In this document: positions 55,580 through 64,000 of the stretch, piece after piece
How the letters are laid out: each line of letters starts with the position of its first letter
Position numbering within the stretch: the stretch's first letter is position 1
NCBI GenBank assembly: GCA_021018995.1
Contig: CM037588.1
Span: 88,634,765-88,698,764 of the forward strand
DNA length: 64,000 nt
Direction: 5' to 3'
From: Chloranthus sessilifolius
Lineage: Eukaryota; Streptophyta; Magnoliopsida; Chloranthales; Chloranthaceae
Notes under the pieces: generated by a model
What the model was told of the DNA's origin: nothing
Database searches by the model: none
Seen by the model: only the letters and a program-made list of their open reading frames with translations
Position numbers and translations under genes: made by a program

Positions 55580-55657
55580 ACCTCGCGAAGATCCCCAGCT
55601 CAGCTGCGCGAGAGATGTCCTTTCCTCATTACTGATTGCTCTTCGCGAGGATCCCCA
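55580..55657 (+). repeat. Second internal CTCGCGA array of element B
   Basis: CCTCGCGAAGATCCCCAGCT, CTGCGCGAGAG and CTTCGCGAGGATCCCCACGT, matching the CTCGCGAGGATCC and CGCGAAGATCC part of the LTR array (43217-43240). It stands alone upstream of the small ORF at 55914. Confidence 0.8.
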
Positions 55658-55674
55658 CGTGATATACTTGCCTC

Positions 55675-55682
55675 TTTAAATA
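55675..55682 (+). promoter_or_regulatory. TATA-like box upstream of small ORF
   Basis: TTTAAATA, about 20 bp after the last array motif and 239 bp upstream of the ATG at 55914; nearly the same spacing as TATA to ATG in element A (240 bp). Confidence 0.5.
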
Positions 55683-55913
55683 CCATGCCTCTCTTTGGAC
55701 ATTCATTTAATGCTGCTTCTCTTTTCCAAAGAGCCAGTTGTGTATTTTCTTCTTTCCCCACACAACACTCATTTATTGCCAAGTGTGAAAAGGGGTGCAA
55801 TTTCAATTCCGCCGATTCATGTTCCCTCGTCCCTCTCTTTTAAACCAGCCCTCAGTCCCTTTTCATCTCATCCCTCCTCTTCTACCCCTAGAAGTCCATA
55901 CCTCCTCACACAA

Positions 55914-56159
55914 ATGGCGGATGACAACCCCTTCGGGTTCCCAATCAAATTTTACCCCATCTGGGAAGATCCCCCACCGCCAAAGGAGCCAGACCCCTTA
56001 CAATTTCTCTGGGATGAGTATGACGAGGTCCAGCGACTCCTCAACAAGGAAGAAAATAAAAAGAAGAAGAAAGAGAAGAGAGAAAAGAAGAAGAGAAAAA
56101 TGGCACCACCTGCATCTCCCCCTCCATCTTCGTCAAACCCTCCCCCGGCTACACATTGA
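55914..56159 (+). CDS. Small intact extra ORF of element B (81 codons)
   Basis: ATG at 55914 opens an uninterrupted frame: MADDNPFGFPIKFYPIWEDP, an acidic Trp/Pro-rich head with FLWDEYDEVQRLLNKEEN, then a run of Lys/Glu (residues about 46-63) and a Pro/Ser tail. I recognise no family. It is unbroken in a copy whose other genes are all broken, though its short length makes that weak evidence of selection. The charged helical centre would suit a nucleic-acid or protein-binding peptide (inference). An overlapping longer frame starting at 55695 has no support. Confidence 0.45.
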   Translation: MADDNPFGFPIKFYPIWEDPPPPKEPDPLQFLWDEYDEVQRLLNKEENKKKKKEKREKKKRKMAPPASPPPSSSNPPPATH

Positions 56160-57957
56160 CCCCCCCATTTTCTCGTTTCATTTTTCATCTTTTTGTCATA
56201 TTTTCTTTTTAATTCCACGAAAGTTTCTTTTACTTCTATACTGTGCAGTTTGCATTCTCTATTTGTCTATCTTCTTCTGTGTTTATTTTTGTCTGACTGC
56301 TTGGATTCTACTGCTTTTTATCACCTCTGAACCAGTGAGGACACTGCTCCAAATGGTTTGGTGGTGTGGTAGTCTGCCAATAGACCAGTTAATTTTAGTG
56401 CAGTAATGGTAGTAAAAATGGGATGAATAATGTCAATTTCCACTTAACTTGATACAATGAGGAAACATGTAAAGATTTAAATATTTTTACAGACTTTTGG
56501 AAACAGAAAAAGGTTGATCTTGACACCACCATGAAGCTAATATTAAAAAATTTTGTCAGTTAGTACTCAGTGAACCTAAGAGGAGAGAAACAGATGATAA
56601 TACACCTCATGGGTTAAATTTGATGACCATACCAAGTGAGATTTGAGCCCAGAATTTTCTTTTGAAGAGTGTTTTTGGCATTATTTCTGCTCTAAGGACT
56701 GATTGAATCAGGACTTCTTCACTAGAAGTTGTGCACCTCCAAATCAAAACTAATTGACAGGACTCATGAGACTAAGGAAATGATTCAAGGCCCTCATTTG
56801 AACAGTTTGAGCCAAAAAAATCCAACCTTTTAAAATCTGCCCTTTTGCATACACTAGTTGAGCCTTAAAATCATATTTTTTCTTTCACAAACACTAGAAA
56901 ACTTGCACCTTAATCTCATTACCTGAGTCAACCTTACCCTCACTCTGAGAATTCAGAAAGTAAAGGAGAAGGAAGAAAAGATACTGAGAATGGTCCAATA
57001 TTCTGTGGAAGGTGAAGAAAAGCATCTTGTGAACAGCTGTGTATCAATGGCAGTTGTGTGACATTTCATCAAAAGAATGAATAAAGAAAATAAAAATAGG
57101 AAAAGAAAGAGAAGTCTAGAGAACATCATCATCTCAAAAGTGAAAAGAAGAGGAGAAGCTGGCCACTTTGTCTCTGAAATAGAAAAGAAAGATGAAGTTT
57201 TTACTGGAATGAAGGTTGTGAAGTCATGAACCACTCTTGACCTTGCTGATTTCTCAATTTGGATTCCCTTTTTACCCCTTTTATTCTGTACACCCCTCAG
57301 CCAAAAGCCACATTACAACCCATTCTAAAAAGACCTTGTGGATCCAAAGTCAAATGAGCTGTCATGTGGAGATGAAGAATTGTTAAATATATGATGAAAA
57401 TCTTTGAAGATGTCCGAAATTAGAAGCTTGGCCTATGCTCATGCTTGCAAACCCATTTGGGGTCTACAACTGCTCTTGAGCTGTTGAGAATGTGAACACC
57501 CTCAGGATATGAATATTGAGAGATAGCCCAAGTGAGAATTGGGTCTGAATTTAAACCCCATTGGGATTGTATCCATCCTAAATTTTGAATCAAAGGCAAG
57601 CTGGGTACTAATTTATATATATTGAATTCTAATGTTAAATGAATGATGGTCAGGCAAACACATGTTAACTTTTAAGTTTTAAATGGCCTGCAACATTGCT
57701 GCAATTTCCTCTAAGTGTTAAATAAATTTACTGTGGAATGAAACTTTAAACATTCGAATTTGTGTTCTCATTATCTGCACTATACTTAACTGACTCTAAT
57801 GGTGAAGTTTGTGGGTGTCTTCATTGAAAACCCTCAGGAGACTTCACTCCTCCACTAGGGATCACCTAGGGGTTTAAAAGGCTTAGTACATATGCTAAAT
57901 GTATCTGTGATCCCTACGAAAGTGGCGTTTACAGCTTTGCTAAGGGACTAGCAAAGA
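56160..57957 (+). other. 3' non-coding region of element B
   Basis: No supported ORF. Parts are homologous to the 3' non-coding region of element D (for example CTATGCTCATGCTTGCA near 57440, and the last 170 bp before the polypurine tract with GGGACTAGCAAAG). Confidence 0.65.
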
Positions 57958-57972
57958 TTAGGTTTAGGGGTG
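57958..57972 (+). other. Polypurine tract of element B
   Basis: TTAGGTTTAGGGGTG directly before the 3' LTR start TGTTAAGACC; equivalent to the tract of element D. Confidence 0.88.
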
Positions 57973-60410
57973 TGTTAAGACCTAAAAAGTACCACTTTTC
58001 ACCCCTTAACTTAATCTCTGTTGGACCCTTAATCATTTAATATAAGTGTTTTAAGTCTATTCTGTAGGTAATGAACAGCAGCTGCAATAAGGCCTTAATC
58101 CTGCTAAGGATCCCACTTTTTGCCTAAGTCTCTCGGGAAAGAAGGAAATTTGGATCGCATAAGAACTTGTTGCATGAAGGCAAAGCACAAAGACAACATA
58201 GAGCAAAGAAATGAGCCTCGCCTGATTACACTTGAAGGATTCAAAGGATTCAAAAAGAAAGCCTCGTGTGGTCCTCACGAGTTTCCCAGGACTTAATACC
58301 AATTGTCCATGCTATTCTCGTGTAGTTTAGTGACAGAAGGGCTTTAGAATCAAAACCGTGCGTAGTTCACTCAAATAAGCTGAGGAGAGAGAGAGAGAGA
58401 GCTCCAGGTATTTCTCCGCGTAGTGGCCGCGGGATGCAAAACTTTAGAAAAACTTCTCGCACAATTCAAAGATCAATGCACATCACGCCCTCGCGAGGAT
58501 CATCGTGAAGATCCATTGCGAAACAAATTGTTCGCGCAATTCCCACGCCATTCAGAAGGAAAGTGCAATCCCGCGAAGACCAGAGCAATCCAGCGAGGAT
58601 TCAATGCTCTATCGCTCGACTGCTTAAGCTGTAAACTAAGACAACCCCGCGACGGCTAGAATTTCAAGTTAATCCAATCTCGTGAAGACCGTGCTACCAT
58701 GGGACAGTCTTAGAAACCAGTGCTACCTAGTGAGGCTCTGGACTCTAACTCTCCCTCACTTCTGTAGAGGACATTCTAGGAAATTCTAGCAATTATGGCA
58801 CACACTCCAATGCTCTAATTTTCATGCACAAGCCCTGAGGCATCCAACGAATAGTATTAGGCCACGTGGCATCATTAAAATTAGGGTTTCCTAACCCTAA
58901 TGCGCCGCCAAACTGACTGCTATATAAACCTAAGCCTGGTTTAGGTCTAAGGGACCTCTCTTAGAATAGAATTGTTTTTGTCTGTCTTCTTCTTGCAGTA
59001 GCTGTAGATCTCTAGTAAGGTTTAAGTAGATTTTTTTTTGCCTTTTCTTCTCTCCATAGCCCAGCACTTGTTGGCTATGCCTTTGTATGCTTATTTGGTT
59101 TAGATTTAATAGAATTTCATGATTGGGTGTTTTACATGTATGGGATTGAAGTTTGAGATTGAGTTGTTCTGTACAAAGCTGCTGCCTTGAGATCCTCCAT
59201 TGATAGGTTGTATTATGAGCAATGGAGGACTATTTTTAGAGACCTATTTAGATCCAAGTGGCCTATGTGTCTGGGCTAATATGCTCCCATACAAGCCTAG
59301 CCCCACCACAGGATCCACTAGATCTGAAATCCCCATGGGAGCCTGAGCTTGTAGCCTTGTGAACATGGTGGTGACAACAATGTTCTTATTCTGTTTTGGT
59401 CCTCTGTGAGGAGGATAGCCTCTGGGATAGTCTGTGACCATTTAAGTGGACAAGTTATAGCCTTAGGGTGAGGCCAATCCATAGATCCAAGACAGATTCT
59501 TCTTCTCTGCACTTGTGCTTGTAGCCCTGTGAGAGATTGTGCAGAGACAAACTCCCCTGTATTTGTATAGACCCGCCATCAGATGGCAGATCTGGTTTGG
59601 TTATAGAGATTGTAGGCTTGTGACTGGATGACTGCAGTCTTTCTACAGTAGTGGATAGCTAGACCTAAGGCTGTACTCAAACTCTTGCTGGATTTATGTG
59701 TCTGGGCTAACATGCTCCCATACAGGCCTAGCCCCATGCATAGCACTTTAGAGGTTGAGGTTCCCTATGGATTCTTGTGCTTGTAGCCTGGATGAAGTAG
59801 TGTTTACAGTGATAGACTTGTTCTGACACATCTCTGGACTGTGGTTCCCCAATTGGATAGTCTGTGACCATTTAAGTGGACCGGTTATAGCCATAAAGGG
59901 ATTGGATCATGGCACAGAGATGAGTTGGATTCTTTCTCCTCAGTGGTGATAATGTAGCCATTGGACAGGACTTCTATAACAGCAGATCTGAATTTGAGTC
60001 ATGAAACCCATTAGATCTGAACCTAATAGCATATTTCTCACCCCTTTTATATTTATTTTCCCACTTCATCCATTTTCTCAACCCTTTCTATTGTTTAGAC
60101 ATTAAGTTACCTTCGGATTTAGAATTTAGTGACCATAAATCCCCTTCCATTTAGGATTGCCAGATCTGTAGTCAGATCTGGAAAGCCTACTAATGATGGC
60201 TCTCTAGAAGCTTTAGATCAACTTTCCCTGTGGGACAAACTCTTACTTATCAAAACTTGGTACAACAGGCCCTGTATCTTCCAGGACTATGCATATTTTA
60301 GGCTTGCTGCTCCGTAATCATCACTCTACCTTTCACTCATTTTTTATTTATCCTACTCTTATCACTGTCTCAAATAAAGTCAGTAGCAAGCACTTAAAAA
60401 TATCCCAACA
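57973..60410 (+). mobile_element. 3' LTR of element B
   Basis: 2438 bp with intact ends TGTTAAGACC ... ATATCCCAACA, collinear with the 5' LTR and the solo LTR. It contains the CTCGCGA array (about 58213-58745), TATATAAA (58921-58928) and the duplicated leader block. Confidence 0.93.
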
Positions 60411-62433
60411 AACCCTAGGCTGCTTTGGAAGAAAAAATTGTGGAGATCGGACTAAATTAAGGTATGAAATCTCCGATTAAGTTGTGAAATTATGTTAGTC
60501 GATGTTTTTCCTCATGTATGATCGAAAAATCATAAGAAATGAAGTTTGATTTGAGAAAGAAAGGAGAACAAATGCAAAAACTCAAGAAAAGATGAAATCT
60601 GTTAATTTCGACCGATCGAAATGGACTTAAGACAGAAGAATTCAATTTCTGAGGAAATTTGTTCGATTGAAATTATTTCGACCGAAAAAAATATGTTTCG
60701 ATTGATCGAATCTCACACTCGATCGATCAAAACGTATATAACAGAGATTTATAAAAATTGTTGTGGGGATTCGACCGATCGAAAATCTTTTTGATTGATC
60801 AAATTTGTGATCCGATCAATCGAAATATAATTCGATTGATCGAAATTTCAAGGCCAAGTTATGAGTTTTAAGGGATTCGACCGATCAAAATATTTTCGAT
60901 CGATCGAATTTTTTATTCGTTCAATCAAAATAAAAAATTGTTCGATCAAACCATGTAGTTGGGGTTCGATCGATCGAAATAGGGATTCGATCGATCGAAA
61001 TTCCCAGATTCAGGAATTTGTTGTGTTTTCGCTATGAGATTTTGGGGGAATCTTTTGTGATATGTTTAGCATCATTCTGATGTGTGAACCGTGGATTTGA
61101 TGTGTTTAGGTGAGCTGGTGTCGTGTGATGCAAAACCAACTCAAATTGTGGATTGATCACTTGCAAGCTAAGACTTTGAGGTAGGAAAAACTTAGTATCA
61201 TGTGCATTTAATACATTAGTATGTGTGTTATGTTATGACGCATTCTTTGATATAATCATATGAATTTTGTTTATGACTTTGAATTGATAAAGCATGTGCA
61301 TAAGTGTGTTCCAAAAATGTGTAAGATTTGTGGAATCTTTCAAGATTCAATCCGATATGTGTGTGTCTGAAGATTTATTCAAACTTTCAAACTTAGCTAC
61401 AATTATCACTTTATACGGTGATAAGTTATATGTATGCACCATGATTTGAGGTTTACATGTGAATACCCGACTAACACTGCAGTTTAACTGTGATTGATGC
61501 GGCAAGATATCCGTGACCGATACGGCAGCCAATCCGTACACTCTTTGTGCTATGCATAATCTTATGAATCCTAGCATATAACGGTAAATTATGTTCGGCC
61601 AAGTGTCCATCTTTATTGGAACCTTGGATATATGTGAAAATGGTTCATGTGAACGACGATGGTAGTTATTCCATTAGAGCCTCGAGGCTATAGTTCCTCA
61701 TGCCATAAATTAAGTAAAACACTCTTAAGCTTCCTTTCATGTATTGAGATGAAGATGTGAGCATGTGTTTATGTTTTTCCAAACAAGTACCATATATGTG
61801 TTTCATGCCATGACACTCACAAAAGTGCATATATTTTGATAAGTTTTATTTTTATTATGCAATAAGATATATGTTAGATGTTTATGATACGCATACTGTA
61901 AGTTTCTCCCTACTCATCTTGGATGAAGCTCATTCCTCAACTAAATGTCATAGGTTCAGGTGAAGGCATAGGAGCCTAGATTTCTGAGAGGGAAGATTCA
62001 GATTATTCTCCTGGGAGGGAATTAGAAGAAATCCATCCCGAGGACTATTTCCTTTGCGCTAGGCCCGGTATGTCCAGCCTTAGGTTGAAGGAGTAGAGTC
62101 ATTTAGTCTAATGTAAAGGATATATTTTGATTAGAATGATGGATGAGATTCTTTTTGGTGAACTATGTTTCGGTAAGGAAGGGTCCTTACCAGTGGTTCT
62201 TGTCGATTCTTTTTCCATAGATATTCGTATGGAATTAGAACCGTCATTTTGAGCTTTTAGTGGATAAAACTAGTATCTCCTCCTTATTTTGTTTATGTTA
62301 GTTTGCTAGTTATGGCTCTACTTTGTTTCTACTGTGCAAATGATATACCACAATGTGTGTTATTTGGGGTTCGGCCTTTGGGTCGACCCGCTGACGGCGC
62401 AAGTTTTGGGGTGCCAAAATCCGGGCTGTCACA
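60411..62433 (+). mobile_element. 3' LTR of element A, right part
   Basis: Resumes at AACCCTAGGCTGCTTTGG, exactly where the left part stopped, and runs to GGGCTGTCACA. It includes the third copy of the TCGATCGA array (60607-61001). Collinear with 32780-34847. Confidence 0.92.
60607..61001 (+). repeat. TTCGATCGATCGAAAT array in A 3' LTR
   Basis: Same array as 32967-33420, with several motifs altered and one section missing, as expected of diverged LTRs. An embedded TATATAA lies near 60734. Confidence 0.92.
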
Positions 62434-63133
62434 TACTTGCCCTTGGTCCACATTCTCTAGCAAAAAGATTCACCACTTATACCATTAACGGATAAAAATT
62501 TTGGATCGTGGGGAAGGAGAAGATAGCCAAAACTCATAATAGTGGTGTTGTTTTCACTACAACAATTACAAGCTATGCAGGTGCAAAGGACAAAAGGCCC
62601 ATTATAAGGGAGCTAACCTATTATGGTCGTTTAACGAACATAATAGATTTGACTTATTCTAAGCAAGTCAAGTTTATATTATTCAAGTGTGACTGGGTTG
62701 ACGTGATGGCACAGGGCAACGAAATTAAGAATGATGATCTAGGGTTCACACTTGTGGATTTCACATAGTTATTATTTCCAACTCAGAATATAGCAGATGA
62801 GCCATGCATGTTGGCATCTCAAGTTAGGCACGTTTTCTATGTGCAAGAAATAAATGAACCCAATTGGCATGTTGTCGTCAAGACTAAACCTAGAGATTTG
62901 TTTGATATGAATTGGGTTGATTCATTCTTGGATTGTGAACCACTTGGCAACCCGCAACCAAACTACATTGACGAAGTTGATAATGGCGTCAATTAGGTTA
63001 GAGAAATTGTGGTGGGAATAATCGTTGAAGTACCTCCTCAAATGCGTGATGCGCAACATGATCCTTCAACAAATTTCCTTCATGATGATGAAGATGAGTT
63101 AGACTTTCCTGCTCAAATGGATGAAAATATGTA
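62434..63133 (+). pseudogene. CACTA transposase, DUF4216 and C-terminus
   Basis: Coding resumes after element A with LGPHSLAKRFTTYTING, a TAA stop, KFWIVGKEKIAKTHNSGVV, then LTYYGRLTNIIDLTY and VKFILFKCDWVDV, the signature of DUF4216 (PF13952). After a stop at 62766: MLASQVRHVFYVQEINEPNWHVVVKTKPRDLFDM, the standard C-terminal block of CACTA proteins. An acidic end stops at 63131. Its order after tnp2 and DUF4218 confirms one gene split by element A. Confidence 0.9.
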
Positions 63134-63497
63134 ATTGTAGTCGATCACAATGACTTGGAGATGTGGTACTAGTGGATATAAATAGCACAGATATTTGATG
63201 TGGTACTATTCTAATTCATTTTATTGTTATGATAATGTATCGTGTTCCACATAGCACAAATCCTAAAAATTGCAGTCATTCTCTTAACTATGTACAATGA
63301 TATAAATCTCGTATGCATGTTTTACAACTCCTAAAATGTATATAATGGTTTTTTGTTAACTATAAAATCCATGGAACTGATCTGTAGTTGCACCAACACT
63401 GTCAAACAACCCCCAATTCAATGATATAAATCTCGTATGCAAGTTTAGATATGATAAAATATTTCAACTATTGGGTCCTTGATTGTGCTTTTTATGT
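63134..63497 (+). other. 3' flank of the CACTA gene
   Basis: AT-rich; the phrase ATGATATAAATCTCGTATGCA recurs (about 63297 and 63421), so a short direct duplication is present. No CACTA terminal repeat is seen before the Tat-type LTR begins. Confidence 0.6.
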
Positions 63498-64000
63498 TGT
63501 GCCACCATGGGAATCGAGACGATCCCGTCACGACGATGCACTCTCTAACGAAAAATATAGAGTCGCCACCCGGAGCTTTCGGTGTCCCGGGATACCTAGT
63601 TCATTTTTATGAGCACCAAAGTGCTAAATATATGATTCTGAATCCGGTCCACACCAAAGGCTCTTGGGTAGGGGCTTCGGTTATCGATGGGGAAGGTGCT
63701 AGGCACCCGATCAACCTGCTTAACGCGGTCCCTACTAATGGCCAAAAATAAAATGAAGTAAAAGAAAAGAAAATGGTTCCCTCTTGCCCAAATGGGCCTC
63801 CAATCCTATTTGTGCCCCTCTGTTCCTACCGAAAATTTGGCAGCGTAGCGGCACAAAACTAGAGGGTAGGGAGAGCAAAAGGAGATAGGAGAAGAAACGG
63901 GAAAGCCGGAGCCCGTCGGGCCCTTGTAGCACCATAGAGGAGCCTTGCGTGGCTTTCTTTTGATGAACTTTTGGAGGCTTGAATGGTGGAAAAAGGGGTT
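63498..64000 (-). mobile_element. Tat-type LTR, cut by the window end
   Basis: Starts TGTGCCACCATGG and from about 63525 follows the LTR at 15534-17103 closely (GATCCCGT, ACTCTCTAA, GAGTCGCCACCCGGAGCTTT, GTGTCCCGGGA, CACCAAAGGCTCTTG). Same orientation. No primer-binding site lies to its left, so here the left end is a 3' LTR end or a solo LTR. Confidence 0.8.

Larger units (their letters stand above)
42708..60410 (+). mobile_element. Element B: Athila-like Ty3/gypsy retrotransposon with two extra ORFs
   Basis: 17.7 kb. 5' LTR 42708-45124 (its first TGT is lost), primer-binding site 45131-45148 (tRNA-Asp type), gag, protease, RT, RNase H, integrase, motif array, extra ORF 52109-55251, second small array, ORF 55914-56159, long 3' non-coding region, polypurine tract 57958-57972, 3' LTR 57973-60410. 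Target duplication AATCC (42703-42707) and AACCC (60411-60415); the uninterrupted 5' LTR of A has AACCC there. Gag and RT are of the Athila type. Confidence 0.93.
32366..62433 (+). mobile_element. Element A: chromovirus-type Ty3/gypsy retrotransposon with extra 3' ORF
   Basis: 5' LTR 32366-34847, primer-binding site 34850-34861, gag, protease, RT-RNase H, integrase with a C-terminal chromodomain-like tail, extra ORF 40576-41866, polypurine tract 42281-42293, then a 3' LTR split into 42294-42707 and 60411-62433 by element B. About 12.4 kb without B. Long LTRs, the tRNA-Met primer site and the chromodomain-like end suggest the Tekay/Del clade. Flanks TGCCT (32361-32365) and TACTT (62434-62438) fit a target duplication with two transitions. 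Confidence 0.9.
17104..63497 (+). mobile_element. En/Spm (CACTA) transposon remnant, host of the nested insertions
   Basis: Three collinear pieces (17104-17503, 30070-32365, 62434-63497) read successive parts of one CACTA transposase gene on the plus strand. Removing the two inserted retrotransposon blocks together with one copy of each target duplication puts the pieces back side by side. The left end is missing, cut by a Tat LTR at 17103. The right end stops at another Tat-type LTR at 63498, and no CACTA terminal inverted repeat is visible on either side. The gene has stops and at least one frameshift, so the copy is dead. Confidence 0.85.

Noticed and set aside
55952-56218. Minus-strand Phe/Ser-rich ORF
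   Set aside because: Antisense of the Lys/Glu run in the small ORF at 55914-56159.

Overview
This window is nuclear DNA from a flowering plant, in a repeat-rich, probably heterochromatic region. I see no intact host gene, rRNA, tRNA or CRISPR. Nearly all supported features are decayed transposons stacked inside one another: Ty3/gypsy LTR retrotransposons of the chromovirus, Athila-like and Tat-like types, an En/Spm (CACTA) DNA transposon, and a broken plant-mobile-domain gene. The species cannot be named from the sequence.

Layout. (1) 420-6593, minus strand: broken, intron-containing plant-mobile-domain (PMD) gene with a TATA box near 6755. A solo LTR (2369-4811, TSD ATCCT) sits in one exon. 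(2) About 6.8-17.1 kb: Tat-like remnants. One is a plus-strand polypurine tract and LTR start at 11483-11496 with a tandem repeat; the other is a minus-strand 5' LTR at 15534-17103 with its primer-binding site at 15514-15531. (3) 17104-63497: a CACTA transposase gene (transposase-associated domain, tnp2, DUF4218, DUF4216) cut into three pieces by retrotransposons. (4) First interruption: solo LTR C (17504-30069, minus, TSD TGTTA). It contains element D (about 18384-28965, minus), an Athila-like element with gag-protease and an extra 3' ORF but no reverse transcriptase or integrase. (5) Second interruption: chromovirus A (32366-62433, plus). Its 3' LTR is itself split by Athila-like element B (42708-60410, plus), which has gag, protease, RT, RNase H, integrase and two extra 3' ORFs. 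(6) 63498-64000: edge of another Tat-type LTR.

Insertion order follows from the nesting: CACTA first, then A and C into it, then B into A and D into C. Internal stop codons (often CAG to TAG, CAA to TAA, TGG to TAG/TGA) and changed catalytic residues indicate decay, with C-to-T type changes prominent.

The most interesting signal is a repeated module in elements A, B and D. Each carries an extra ORF between pol and the 3' LTR (between protease and the 3' LTR in D) with a shared YPRLVxLxYQ domain. Each also carries a dense, family-specific array of short CG-containing, often palindromic motifs (TCGATCGA in A, CTCGCGA in B, TTCGATAGG in D). The array occurs in the LTR and again inside the element, ending about 240-260 bp before the extra ORF; in A, D and the second B ORF a TATA-like sequence follows the internal array. 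This looks like an LTR-like internal promoter or protein-binding module that has evolved together with a 3' accessory protein. The Tat-like elements show a parallel theme, with a 27-bp hairpin unit both in the LTR and in the neighbouring sequence.
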